Shown here: one piece after another, positions 54,609 to 63,631 of the stretch | Position numbering within the stretch: the stretch's first letter is position 1 | How the letters are laid out: every line of letters begins with the position of its first letter | Origin: Entomomonas sp945283395 | GTDB lineage: Bacteria > Pseudomonadota > Gammaproteobacteria > Pseudomonadales > Pseudomonadaceae | NCBI GenBank assembly: GCA_946480835.1 | Contig: CAMLLC010000008.1 | Span: 23,125-87,124 of the forward strand | Direction: 5' to 3' | DNA length: 64,000 bases | The notes under the pieces: generated by a model | Seen by the model: the letters and a program-made list of their open reading frames with translations, nothing else | What the model was told of the DNA's origin: nothing | Database searches by the model: none | Program-made: the position numbers and the translations under genes

Positions 54609-55256
54609 TTAAATTCGATAAGTCGTTTTAGTCATAACTTTGGATAATAACGTCATACCTATTTTAATGGGCTTAGGAAATTTAAAGCCCCCCGCTGCTA
54701 AAGCATTAGTTGAGTGTTGTGCTTCATCCAAGCGCATTTGCTCAAGAATAGCTCTCGATTTTTCATCCGCTATAGGTAATTGTTCTAAATGCTCATCTAG
54801 ATGCTTACATACTTGATCTTCAACAGCAGCAACAAATCCTAAACTTAATTTATCACTAATTAAGCCAGCAGTTGCCCCTAAGCCAAAAGAAAGGCCATAG
54901 AAAAGTGGATTTAAAATACTTGGTCTTTGTCCTAGTTCACGAACTCGTTGCTCGCACCAAGCTAAATGATCAATTTCTTCCTCCGCAGCTTTCTCCATAG
55001 TTTCCCTTACTTCAGATAATTTAGCAGTCAATGCTTGACCTTGGTATAAAGCTTGTGCACAAACTTCGCCTGTATGATTGATACGCATTAGACCTGCTAC
55101 ATGTTTAGTTTCTTGTTCAGTCATTGCAGATTCTTCGATTGTTTTAGCAGGTGTAACTCTATAGGGAGAACCAGAAAATGGTAATAGGGTGCGTAAAGCA
55201 TAGCTCACCTGCATAAATAATTTATCTACGGGCGTATAATGACGTTGATTTGACAT
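54609..55256 (-). CDS. coq7: Demethoxyubiquinone hydroxylase Coq7
   Basis: A di-iron monooxygenase in ubiquinone synthesis (hydroxylates the C6 position of the ring). Iron ligands lie in MRINHTGEVCAQALYQGQ, EEEIDHLAWCEQRV and, in the second half, VEDQVCKHLDEHL and LRLDEAQHS-like MRLDEAQHSTNA. It is 215 residues, normal. AAGGAGG precedes the ATG with ideal spacing. The speD-coq7-HIT neighbourhood matches Pseudomonas as I recall (PA0654-PA0656). Confidence 0.95.
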   Translation of the reverse strand: MSNQRHYTPVDKLFMQVSYALRTLLPFSGSPYRVTPAKTIEESAMTEQETKHVAGLMRINHTGEVCAQALYQGQALTAKLSEVRETMEKAAEEEIDHLAWCEQRVRELGQRPSILNPLFYGLSFGLGATAGLISDKLSLGFVAAVEDQVCKHLDEHLEQLPIADEKSRAILEQMRLDEAQHSTNALAAGGFKFPKPIKIGMTLLSKVMTKTTYRI

Positions 55257-55292
55257 AGTAAACCTCCTTACTACATAAAAAACTTATAACCA

Positions 55293-55631
55293 CTAACCTG
55301 GTGGCCACTGTAACTGCCGCTGTCCTAAGATATGCATATGAATATGAAAAACACTTTGACCAGCTAATTCATTACAATTCATCACCACCCTAAAACCATC
55401 TTGACAGCCTAATTCTTTAGCTAATCTTTGTGCGGTAAATACGCAATGACCTATTAATGGTTCATCACAGGTTTGCATATCATTAAGAGTTGCAATATGT
55501 TTTTTGGGTATAACTAGAAAATGAATAGGTGCTTTAGGATCTATATCATGAAAAGCGTAAACTTGCTCATCCTCATAAATCAATTGAGAAGGAATCTCGC
55601 CATTAATAATTTTACAGAATAAACAATCCAT
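55293..55631 (-). CDS. HIT-family (HinT-like) nucleotide hydrolase
   Basis: A 112-residue histidine-triad protein, probably a purine nucleoside phosphoramidase. It starts DCLFCKIINGEIPSQLIYED, has DIDPKAPIHFLVIPKKHI, and ends with the triad HIHMHILG. The Cys pair in the first line fits the zinc-binding members. It lies 36 bases upstream of coq7 on the same strand, probably in one transcript. Confidence 0.93.
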   Translation of the reverse strand: MDCLFCKIINGEIPSQLIYEDEQVYAFHDIDPKAPIHFLVIPKKHIATLNDMQTCDEPLIGHCVFTAQRLAKELGCQDGFRVVMNCNELAGQSVFHIHMHILGQRQLQWPPG

Positions 55632-55649
55632 TAGAATTAACTCCTATCA

Positions 55650-55967
55650 TCAAGAAATTGATTTTTGATCTTTTTCATTATTATCAAGTATTCTTTTAGC
55701 TCGTTGTTTAAAGCTTATTACAAAACACACGAAAATTAGTATTGGAATAATAAACATGAGCGAAAAATAAATATGAGACGCTAATTGTTTAGCTTCTAAA
55801 GAAACATTTAAACTAGGCTTACAATCTTTATTTCTATCACTTAATTGTTGCTTAGTTATCTCAGCCACTGTCCTGTTATAGCAGGACGCACGAATAACAT
55901 AAAGGGAAGAGCTAAATACGACAATGCAAGCCAACAAAATTATCCACAAAATAGACGCAGGTTTCAT
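55650..55967 (-). CDS. Small membrane protein upstream of the HIT gene
   Basis: No family recognised. From the ATG at 55967 it is 105 residues with one N-terminal membrane segment (SILWIILLACIVVFSSSLYV). A middle periplasmic region with two Cys (RASCYNR, KDCKPS) follows, then a second membrane segment (FSLMFIIPILIFVCFVISF) and a charged end. The start is uncertain; ATGs at 55997 or 56003 would add 10-12 residues. It lies 18 bases before the HIT gene, so it may be in its operon. Confidence 0.65.
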   Translation of the reverse strand: MKPASILWIILLACIVVFSSSLYVIRASCYNRTVAEITKQQLSDRNKDCKPSLNVSLEAKQLASHIYFSLMFIIPILIFVCFVISFKQRAKRILDNNEKDQKSIS

Positions 55968-56118
55968 AATATAATTACTCAATAGTATAAAGTGCATAAA
56001 CAATAAATTGCTTATGGATGAGGTAATTTTAAAGTGCCTTACCTAAATAACAACTAATAATCTATTATGCAAATCATTATAACTGTAGTTAACTAATAGA
56101 ATAAAGCGCATTATTCAT

Positions 56119-57399
56119 TTAGCTTTGTAATATAACAGTAAAAATACTTCCCCCGGTCAGCTTTGATATCATCTTCACCTGCCATCCTTCATGGGAACAG
56201 ACACGTTTAACAATAGAAAGCCCTAACCCTAAACCTTCCCCCCTGTTTGAATTATCTCCCCTCACAAAGGCTTGAAAGATAGCTTGGCGTTGCTCTTCAG
56301 GCACACCAATACCGGTATCTTCCACAGAAAAAATATCATTATTTATGACTAATTTTACTTCACCATGCTCGGTATAGTGCAGTGCATTACGTAACAAGTT
56401 AGAAATGACTGTTTTTAATAGAATTTTATTATAAACTTGACTATTCGTCGCTTTAACTATTAATTCAAAATAAATCTTTTTTTCCCAAAACTTAGCCCGC
56501 CAGCTTGCTACTTGCTCCTCTGCTACTGCCAATAGGCTAGTCTGCTCACCAACCACCTCCTCATTAGGAGCACGAGCTAGCACCAGAAAAGTTTGTACTA
56601 ATTCATCTATTTCTTTATTAGCTAGATTAATTCTTTGTATTTTATTGTAGAGTGTTGTAGGCATATTCTTATTGTCTAGTAATAACTCACAACTTGAGGC
56701 TATTATCATTAAAGGTGTTCTTAATTCATGACTAACATCACTAGTAAATAGCCGCTCTCGCTCCAATGATGAATTAAGTTCATTAAACGCTTTATCAAAA
56801 GCTGCTGCTAGTTGTCCTACTTCATCATCGGCATACTCTAAATGTAACTTGGTTTGACTACCTAACTGATTTAAATAATCATTGTTCTCAACTTCTGAGG
56901 CTAGTTTAATCACAGGAATTAATATTCTATTGGCTAATAAATTACCTAACAACCAAGCGATAACTAAAGAACTTATAAAACCTATAAATACCACAGTAAT
57001 AAGTACCTGCTCTCTATGTTCAAATTCTGTTTGATCTTTTATTAACAGATAAACTTCATCATCAATAACTTTTTTGAATGCATAAAAAGACTTACCATTC
57101 CTTAATAAAACCTCTGAGAAACCTTCCTTTGTTTCATAAAAATCATCAGGTATAGGTAACTTGAATGAAGCATTAGTCGTATAAAACTTAGAATGTTTAC
57201 CTAACTTTGCAATCTCATCAGGGGCCAAATGGCTATCTAAAATATCCTGTAAATTCTCCCCTAATTCTTGTGAAACAAAATGCTCTTCTAACATTTGTAC
57301 TATGATAAAAATACTTATAGAAGAAGTACCTGCTACCACTAATGTCATGATAAAAAAAGCAATAACAATACGTCTTTTTAGCGGTTGCTTAAGACTCAT
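56119..57399 (-). CDS. colS: Sensor histidine kinase ColS-like
   Basis: A membrane-bound kinase of 426 residues. Two membrane segments (about 9-34 and 133-158) flank a periplasmic sensor loop of about 95 residues. A HAMP-like linker, the H-box (TSDVSHELRTPLMIIAS), N-box (VISNLLRNALHYTEHG) and G-boxes (VEDTGIGVPE; GEGLGLGLSIV) follow. The partner regulator gene overlaps by 11 bases. ColS in Pseudomonas senses zinc and iron and protects membrane integrity; an ExxE iron/zinc motif is known in the sensor loop, and one may be DEIA/DDEV here, but I cannot place it with confidence. Confidence 0.8.
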   Translation of the reverse strand: MSLKQPLKRRIVIAFFIMTLVVAGTSSISIFIIVQMLEEHFVSQELGENLQDILDSHLAPDEIAKLGKHSKFYTTNASFKLPIPDDFYETKEGFSEVLLRNGKSFYAFKKVIDDEVYLLIKDQTEFEHREQVLITVVFIGFISSLVIAWLLGNLLANRILIPVIKLASEVENNDYLNQLGSQTKLHLEYADDEVGQLAAAFDKAFNELNSSLERERLFTSDVSHELRTPLMIIASSCELLLDNKNMPTTLYNKIQRINLANKEIDELVQTFLVLARAPNEEVVGEQTSLLAVAEEQVASWRAKFWEKKIYFELIVKATNSQVYNKILLKTVISNLLRNALHYTEHGEVKLVINNDIFSVEDTGIGVPEEQRQAIFQAFVRGDNSNRGEGLGLGLSIVKRVCSHEGWQVKMISKLTGGSIFTVILQS

Positions 57400-58069
57400 T
57401 CTCTGATTCCGCTAATCTATAACCTATTTTAGGAACTGTATATAACAATGGTTTAGCAAAAGGCTTATCTATAATTTGGCGTAATTGATGAATATGACTT
57501 CGTAAAATATCTGTGTCAGGTAAATCATCACCCCATACTTGCTGCTCCAGAACCTCACGTCGCACAACATGTGGGCTCTTTTTCATGAGTAATTCTAATA
57601 ATCGCAAAGACAAAGGGGTTAATTTTAAAGTTACCTCTGCTCTTCGTACAATACAAGTATCAAGATCATATGTTAAATCAGCCACTTGTAGAAAAAACTT
57701 ATCATCTCCCTGACTTCGTCTAATAATAGCCTCTATCCTAGCCACTAATTCTACCAAAGCAAAAGGCTTTATTAAGTAATCATCAGCGCCTGCTTTAAAA
57801 CCTATCAATCTATCATCTATAGAGTCTCTAGCCGTTAACATAATAATAGGCACATTTTTTCTATTAGCCCTTAATTGGTTACACACTTCAATACCATCCA
57901 TACGGGGCAACATAATATCAAGAACTATAAGATCATAATAATTACTAATGGCTAAATTTAAACCTGCCAAACCATCTTGAGCACAATCTGTGTCATAACC
58001 TTTAATAGATAGGTAGTCTATTATATTAGCTAAAATGTCTTTATTATCTTCAATAACTAGTATTTTCAT
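57389..58069 (-). CDS. colR: OmpR-family response regulator ColR-like
   Basis: A 226-residue regulator. The receiver has phosphoacceptor Asp in IVLDIMLPRMDG, MLTARD and the Lys in YLIKPFA. The C-terminal winged helix has VRREVLEQQVWGDDLPDTD, then LRSHIHQLRQIIDKPF, nearly identical to what I recall of Pseudomonas ColR. It is the first gene of colR-colS and starts close to a divergent trmL. Confidence 0.85.
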   Translation of the reverse strand: MKILVIEDNKDILANIIDYLSIKGYDTDCAQDGLAGLNLAISNYYDLIVLDIMLPRMDGIEVCNQLRANRKNVPIIMLTARDSIDDRLIGFKAGADDYLIKPFALVELVARIEAIIRRSQGDDKFFLQVADLTYDLDTCIVRRAEVTLKLTPLSLRLLELLMKKSPHVVRREVLEQQVWGDDLPDTDILRSHIHQLRQIIDKPFAKPLLYTVPKIGYRLAESENES

Positions 58070-58184
58070 AATGGAACTATTATAAAGGAATAATTAGCAG
58101 CCACTTTATTTTTAACATTTTTTTTACATTTTCGTATAAGATAGCAAATTTAAATTGATAGTTAGCTAATTAAATTCGCAATTT

Positions 58185-58646
58185 ATGTTTCATATTATTC
58201 TATTTCAGCCAGAAATTCCTCCCAATACGGGCAATATTATCAGGCTATGCGCTAACATTGGTTGCCATCTCCACCTCATCAAACCATTAGGTTTTATCTT
58301 AGATGATAAAAGGTTGCGAAGAGCGGGACTAGACTATCATGAATTTGCACAAATAAAACAATATGATGATCTAGCCACTTGTTTAACCCATCTGCAGAAT
58401 CCTAGATTATTTGCCTTTACCACTAAGGCAACTACCCTCTTTAGCGAAGTAAACTATCAAGCAGGAGATGCACTATTATTTGGCCCAGAAACAAGGGGAC
58501 TTCCTGCCAATATTCTCGATAGCCTCCCACCTCAACAGAAATTAAAGCTGCCTATGCAAGCCAATAGCCGTAGTTTAAATTTATCTAACACAGTAGCTAT
58601 TGCTAGTTATCAACTATGGCAGCAATTGGGTTATAAAATGAAATAG
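58185..58646 (+). CDS. trmL: tRNA (cytidine/uridine-2'-O)-methyltransferase TrmL
   Basis: A SPOUT (knotted) methyltransferase acting on the wobble base of tRNA-Leu. QPEIPPNTGNIIRLCANIGC starts the fold. LHLIKPLGF, ALLFGPETRGLP and LPMQANSRSLNLSNTVAIA are its three motifs. It is 153 residues, as in E. coli. The 200 bases after it hold no gene I can see. Confidence 0.96.
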   Translation: MFHIILFQPEIPPNTGNIIRLCANIGCHLHLIKPLGFILDDKRLRRAGLDYHEFAQIKQYDDLATCLTHLQNPRLFAFTTKATTLFSEVNYQAGDALLFGPETRGLPANILDSLPPQQKLKLPMQANSRSLNLSNTVAIASYQLWQQLGYKMK

Positions 58647-58848
58647 TAAAAAAGCTACTTTATTGGCAAGGATATTCTTTATTTTCTAGCTGTTACCATA
58701 TAACATTTATTTTTATGAAATTTTTAGCTCTGCAAATAATAAATATAAATAACAACTAATTCAAGTTTTAACTTTTTATTTTAATACAGTGCTTATTATT
58801 TCTATTCATGTTAGTTACTTTTTCTATTATTATGAGTTAATTAACCTC

Positions 58849-59394
58849 TTAGTTAAGTGTGCTCAATTTCGTCAAATAATGAATATAGTCTATAGCACTC
58901 TTATTTAAACTAGCTGGTACTAAATTTTCGGGATACTCTGCTCCATAAAAGACGAATAGGTTCTGGTAAGCTGCTTTTACGTAATTCATCGTTATCTCAA
59001 AAGGACGTAAAATTTCTTCTAAGGTATAAAGATAACGCCCTTCCTTACTAAAATCTTCACACTTTATTCCTGCTGAAACAGCCAATCCTACTTTTTTATT
59101 TACTAATTTATTACCTGTTGAACCATAAGCCCAACCATAGGTAAATAAATCATCTAACCACTTTTTAAGTAAATGAGTACAATTAAACCAATATAAAGGG
59201 AATTGTAGAACAAGACATTGATGAGCTTCTATTAGTGCTTGCTCTTTTGCCACATCTATTATCTTAGTAGGATAAGCCTTATATATTTCATGCACAGTAA
59301 ACAACTCTGGATACTTTTTTAATTCTTCAATCCATCGCTTATTTACAATCGACTCTTCAATGTTAGGGTGACTTACTACTACCAATGTTTTCAT
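58849..59394 (-). CDS. Flavodoxin-fold NAD(P)H oxidoreductase (YwrO/KefF type)
   Basis: A 181-residue FMN-dependent quinone or azo-type reductase. It starts KTLVVVSHPNIEESIVNKRW, has LVLQFPLYWFNCTHLLKKWLDD (the family's quinone/FMN loop) and TYGWAYGSTGNKLVNKKVG. It diverges from an HxlR regulator gene 113 bases away, the usual arrangement in which the regulator controls the reductase in response to electrophiles. Confidence 0.88.
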   Translation of the reverse strand: MKTLVVVSHPNIEESIVNKRWIEELKKYPELFTVHEIYKAYPTKIIDVAKEQALIEAHQCLVLQFPLYWFNCTHLLKKWLDDLFTYGWAYGSTGNKLVNKKVGLAVSAGIKCEDFSKEGRYLYTLEEILRPFEITMNYVKAAYQNLFVFYGAEYPENLVPASLNKSAIDYIHYLTKLSTLN

Positions 59395-59507
59395 TTAATA
59401 TATCTCTTCTAATTAAAATTTAGTTAGGTTTGCTAAGTATAGGGTAAACTAATATTTTAAAGAAGTATACGCAGCTAGGTTATATACTATCCTAAGGGAG
59501 AGTTTAA

Positions 59508-59855
59508 ATGAAAAAAAGTACTTGTAGCCCAACTGGTATCAATATTAAAGATACTGGTTTTAGTTATACCCTGTCGCTGATAGGGGGTAAATATAAGATG
59601 ATTATTCTCTATTGGCTAAATGAAAATCAGCCGGTCATGCGATTTAATGAGCTTAAACGCTGCATTGGCACTATCTCCTTTAAGACATTGAGTAATACCT
59701 TAAAAGAATTGGAAAAAGACAACCTCATCATTAGAAAAGAATACCCTCAAATTCCCCCTAAAGTAGAATATAGTTTATCCAACAAAGGTAAATCGCTAAT
59801 GCCCGTACTGGATAAGATGTGTCGTTGGGGAAACCAACATAAACTCAAGACATAA
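59508..59855 (+). CDS. HxlR-family transcriptional regulator
   Basis: A 115-residue winged-helix regulator. TLSLIGGKYKMIILYWL is the family start, then MRFNELKRCIGTISFKTLSNTLKELE for the recognition helices and VEYSLSNKGKSLMPVL for the wing and end. A Cys at residue 5, before the domain, could be a redox sensor as in HypR/YodB, but that is only a possibility. AGGGAGAG precedes the ATG. Confidence 0.9.
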   Translation: MKKSTCSPTGINIKDTGFSYTLSLIGGKYKMIILYWLNENQPVMRFNELKRCIGTISFKTLSNTLKELEKDNLIIRKEYPQIPPKVEYSLSNKGKSLMPVLDKMCRWGNQHKLKT

Positions 59856-60313
59856 CTTTTATCTATTTTTATATTAGCTTCTACAACTCGCTTTTTAACT
59901 GTAAATCTATGATAGAAACGCCTAGCTTTAACAACTATCCATAGCTATATTATGGACTAATTTTTCTTCTCTTTTTGCTTCATTATAAGCTTTATCTATC
60001 AAATTCTGATAGATTTTTGCTTAATTAGTGGCTAACACTTGATGTTCGACTGTATTTGTTAGAAATGTTAAGGTAGCCATTACGTCATTGCCAGATATTT
60101 CTAATCTTCAAATCTAAGCCATGAATAATAACAGGTTAAGATTGGTTTTTAACTCCTTTGCCTACTGAACCTCGATTGGTCTGATGAAAGCTAACCATAG
60201 TTATTAATAGTTAATAGACTAACTCCTTCTAACATCAATAACCTTATTTTTCATTTGATTTCACTATTTAAATAGTGTCTAGCCGAGTATTAATTTGTAT
60301 CTTTATCCAACAT
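59856..60313. other. Intergenic region with a probable decayed minus-strand gene
   Basis: About 460 bases. On the minus strand from 60198 to 59928 protein-like pieces appear with stops and a frame change: a piece with VSFHQTNRGSVGKGVKN, a piece with PVIIHGLDLKIRNIW, and a hydrophilic end (AKIYQNLIDKAYNEAKREEK). It may be a small decayed gene; the family is not recognised. The clpB terminator lies at the right edge. Confidence 0.3.
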
Positions 60314-60351
60314 AAAAAAGCCTGTATAACTTTCATCTAATTATACAGGCT
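60314..60351 (-). terminator. Intrinsic terminator of clpB
   Basis: Read on the minus strand, AGCCTGTATAA (60351-60341) pairs perfectly with TTATACAGGCT (60329-60319), an 11-bp stem with an 11-base loop, and is followed by a run of six T (60319-60314). Confidence 0.9.
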
Positions 60352-60367
60352 ACTCTTGCATTATTAT

Positions 60368-62938
60368 TTAATTAAATACTATCTCATCATCCTTAACAGT
60401 TGCATGAATAGTTGTTTTTGGCATAAATTTTCCTGCTAATATCTGTTGCGCAAGCGGATTTTCTATCCACCGTTGGATAGCTCGTTTTAATGGGCGCGCC
60501 CCATATACAGGATCAAAACCAACAGATATCAACTTATCCATAGCAGCTTTATCAAGCACTAAATCTAAGTCACGTTCTGCCAATCGAGCACGTAAACGAC
60601 CAAGTTGTATTTCAGCAATCCCCGCAATTTGCTCTTTAGCTAATGGATCAAAGACAACAACTTCGTCAATACGGTTTATAAACTCAGGTCTAAAATGGGC
60701 ATTCACTGCATCCATCACTGCGGCCTGTTGAGCTTCTTTATCACCTACCAGCTCCTGAATTTGTGCTGAACCTAAATTAGAAGTCATGACCACTACCGTA
60801 TTGCGGAAATCTACAGTTCTGCCTTGACTATCGGTTAAACGACCATCCTCTAATACCTGTAATAATATATTAAATACATCAGGATGAGCTTTTTCTACTT
60901 CATCCATTAGTACTACAGAATAAGGCCGACGCCGCACAGCTTCCGTTAAATAGCCACCTTCTTCATAACCTACATATCCTGGTGGTGCACCTATTAAACG
61001 AGCTACGGAATGTTTCTCCATAAATTCAGACATATCAATTCTGATCATAGCTTCTTCAGTATCAAATAAGAAAGCAGCCAATGCTTTACAAAGCTCAGTT
61101 TTACCTACTCCTGTAGGGCCTAAAAAGAGGAACGAACCACTAGGTCTATTAGGATCAGATAAGCCAGCTCTAGCACGCCTTACTGCATTAGCTACCGCTT
61201 TTACAGCTTTATCTTGCCCTATAACACGTTTGTGTAAATCATCTTCCATATGCAGAAGTTTTTCCCTTTCGCCTTCCATCATTTTAGATACAGGAATACC
61301 TGTCCATTTAGACGCAACTTCGGCGATTTCTTCTTCCGTTACTTTATTACGTAATAACCTATTTTCTGGGCAATTTCCGGTATTTTTGACAGCATCTTCC
61401 AACTTTTTCTCTAATTCTGGGATTTTGCCATACTGAAGTTCAGCCATTTTGTTTAAATCTCCTTTACGACGAGCAGCTTCTAGTTCAGTACGAGCCTGAT
61501 CTATTTGCTGTTGTAATAGTGCAGTATCTTGTACTCCAGCTTTCTCAGATTTCCAGACTTCCTCAAGATCAGCATACTCTTTTTCCAAATAAGCTATTTC
61601 TTCTTCCAGTTTAGCCAATCGTTGCCGCGCTGGTTCATCCTTTTCTTTATTTAGCGCCTCTCTTTCAATCTTTAATTGAATAAGACGACGTTCTAATTTA
61701 TCTAGCTCCTCAGGTTTAGAATCTATTTCCATTCTAATGCGGCTAGCTGCTTCATCTATTAAATCTATTGCTTTATCGGGCAGTTGCCTATCTGTGATAT
61801 AACGTTGCGATAATTTTGCAGCAGCTATAATGGCACTATCAGTAATAGAAACCCCATGATGCACTTCATAACGCTCTTTTAAACCACGTAGAATAGCAAT
61901 GGTATCTTCTTCATTAGGTTCATCTACTAATACTTTTTGAAAACGACGCTCTAAGGCTGCGTCTTTCTCAATATATTGACGATACTCATCTAAAGTAGTA
62001 GCACCTACACAATGTAATTCACCACGAGCTAGTGCAGGCTTTAACATATTACCTGCATCCATAGCGCCATCAGCTTTACCAGCACCTACCATAGTATGAA
62101 TTTCATCAATAAAAAGAATAATACGTCCTTCTTGTTTAGCTAAGTCATTGAGCACTGCTTTCAATCTTTCTTCAAATTCCCCACGGAATTTAGCACCCGC
62201 TATTAAAGCCCCCATATCTAAAGCTAATAACCGCTTATCCTTTAAGCCATCAGGCACTTCACCATTTATAATACGTTGCGCTAAACCTTCAACAATGGCT
62301 GTTTTACCCACGCCTGGTTCGCCAATTAATACCGGATTATTTTTAGTACGGCGCTGCAATACCTGAATAGTACGACGAATTTCATCATCCCTACCTATAA
62401 CAGGATCTAATTTACCTTCTTCAGCCCTTTTAGTTAAATCCACCGTATATTTACTAAGCGCTTGCCGTTTATCTTCTGAATCTGCCTCATCAACATTTTG
62501 CCCACCTCTGAGATTTTCAATTGCATTTTCAAGGGCTTGTTTAGTAACTCCTTGGCTTAACAACAACTTTCCTAAGCTGGTAGACTTGTCTAAAGCAGCT
62601 AATAATACCAACTCACTAGAGATAAACAGATCCCCTCTTTGCTGTGCTAGTCTATCGGCTTGATTAAGTAATCGCGACATATCTTGCGATATACTTATAT
62701 CACCGTTTGGATTTTGAATTTTAGGTAAATCACCAATGGCTTTATCTAACGCCGTATTTAGCTGATTAATATTAAATCCCACTTGGCTCAATAGGGGTTT
62801 GATAGAACCACCTTGTTGATTCAATAGCGCAGAAAATAAATGTAACGGTTCAATATTTGGATTATCCTGCCCCACTGCTAATGATTGAGCATCAGCTAAA
62901 GCTGCTTGTAATTTACTTGTAAACTTATCTATACGCAT
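60368..62938 (-). CDS. clpB: Disaggregase chaperone ClpB
   Basis: An AAA+ ring that pulls proteins out of aggregates with DnaK. An N-terminal Clp_N repeat (about 1-145) is followed by AAA1 (Walker A GEPGVGKTAIVEGLAQR; Walker B IILFIDEIHTMVGAG). The long coiled-coil M domain, about 400-525, marks ClpB rather than ClpA. AAA2 (GPTGVGKTELCKALA; VVLMDEVEKAH) and the C-terminal domain follow. It is 856 residues. AAGGAG precedes the ATG. It is transcribed from a sigma-32-like promoter (listed). Confidence 0.98.
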   Translation of the reverse strand: MRIDKFTSKLQAALADAQSLAVGQDNPNIEPLHLFSALLNQQGGSIKPLLSQVGFNINQLNTALDKAIGDLPKIQNPNGDISISQDMSRLLNQADRLAQQRGDLFISSELVLLAALDKSTSLGKLLLSQGVTKQALENAIENLRGGQNVDEADSEDKRQALSKYTVDLTKRAEEGKLDPVIGRDDEIRRTIQVLQRRTKNNPVLIGEPGVGKTAIVEGLAQRIINGEVPDGLKDKRLLALDMGALIAGAKFRGEFEERLKAVLNDLAKQEGRIILFIDEIHTMVGAGKADGAMDAGNMLKPALARGELHCVGATTLDEYRQYIEKDAALERRFQKVLVDEPNEEDTIAILRGLKERYEVHHGVSITDSAIIAAAKLSQRYITDRQLPDKAIDLIDEAASRIRMEIDSKPEELDKLERRLIQLKIEREALNKEKDEPARQRLAKLEEEIAYLEKEYADLEEVWKSEKAGVQDTALLQQQIDQARTELEAARRKGDLNKMAELQYGKIPELEKKLEDAVKNTGNCPENRLLRNKVTEEEIAEVASKWTGIPVSKMMEGEREKLLHMEDDLHKRVIGQDKAVKAVANAVRRARAGLSDPNRPSGSFLFLGPTGVGKTELCKALAAFLFDTEEAMIRIDMSEFMEKHSVARLIGAPPGYVGYEEGGYLTEAVRRRPYSVVLMDEVEKAHPDVFNILLQVLEDGRLTDSQGRTVDFRNTVVVMTSNLGSAQIQELVGDKEAQQAAVMDAVNAHFRPEFINRIDEVVVFDPLAKEQIAGIAEIQLGRLRARLAERDLDLVLDKAAMDKLISVGFDPVYGARPLKRAIQRWIENPLAQQILAGKFMPKTTIHATVKDDEIVFN

Positions 62939-63024
62939 AGTTTGCGCTCCTTAAAATATGATCTAAGCTGTAGGGCTTATTAATCTTGTTAACTTATATC
63001 TTTACAGCTTGTTATTTGAATAAC

Positions 63025-63051
63025 ATAGGGGCTAGCCCCAGATAATTCAAG
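63025..63051 (-). promoter_or_regulatory. Sigma-32 heat-shock promoter of clpB
   Basis: On the minus strand CTTGAA (63051-63046), 14 bases, then CCCCTAT (63031-63025) match the sigma-32 consensus CTTGAA-N13/14-CCCCATnT. Transcription should start near 63018 and give a leader of about 80 bases. Confidence 0.85.
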
Positions 63052-63132
63052 AGTAACTTTATCCGGCTATTAAAAATAAGCTATAGTATTTATGTCGCAT
63101 TATTTATTGATAAAAATTAGATGGGGTTTGTA

Positions 63133-63558
63133 ATGAAAGGGCGCGTACGTTGGGCAGGTGAAAGACAATTTATAGCAGAATCAGGCAGTGGCCATACAGT
63201 CGTTATCGATGGACCACCAGAACATGGTGGACGCAATATAGGCATCCGTCCAATGGAATTGTTGCTTTTAGGGCTAGGAGGTTGCAGTAATTTTGATGTT
63301 GTCAACATCTTACAAAAAGCTCGACAAACCATTGAAAGCTGTGAAGTCTTTTTAGAGGCGGAGAGAGCCACTAGCGAGCCGCAAGTCTTCACCAAAATTC
63401 ATCTTCATTTTGTTGTCAAAGGCCGCAACCTCAAAGAGGCACAAGTAAAAAGAGCTATTGATCTTTCTGCCGAAAAATATTGTTCTGCCTCTATCATGCT
63501 AGCTCGAGCAGGAGTAAACATAACGCATGATTATGAGATCATAGCCATAACAGAATAA
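63133..63558 (+). CDS. OsmC-family protein (YhfA type)
   Basis: A 141-residue protein of the OsmC/Ohr superfamily. The two Cys of the family are present: Cys51 in LGLGGCSNFDV and Cys117 in SAEKYCSASIM, so peroxide reductase chemistry is possible. DGPPEHGGRNIGIRPMELLL is the YhfA-type core. I choose the ATG at 63133 (MKGRVRW), which fits homologues and has GGGG six bases upstream; an in-frame ATG at 63121 adds four residues. Confidence 0.9.
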   Translation: MKGRVRWAGERQFIAESGSGHTVVIDGPPEHGGRNIGIRPMELLLLGLGGCSNFDVVNILQKARQTIESCEVFLEAERATSEPQVFTKIHLHFVVKGRNLKEAQVKRAIDLSAEKYCSASIMLARAGVNITHDYEIIAITE

Positions 63559-63631
63559 CTCAAACTTAGTATGGATGCCTTATTAACTTTTGTGTAAAGC
63601 CAATTTAGCTATCAGCTAAGGGTTTACCTAT

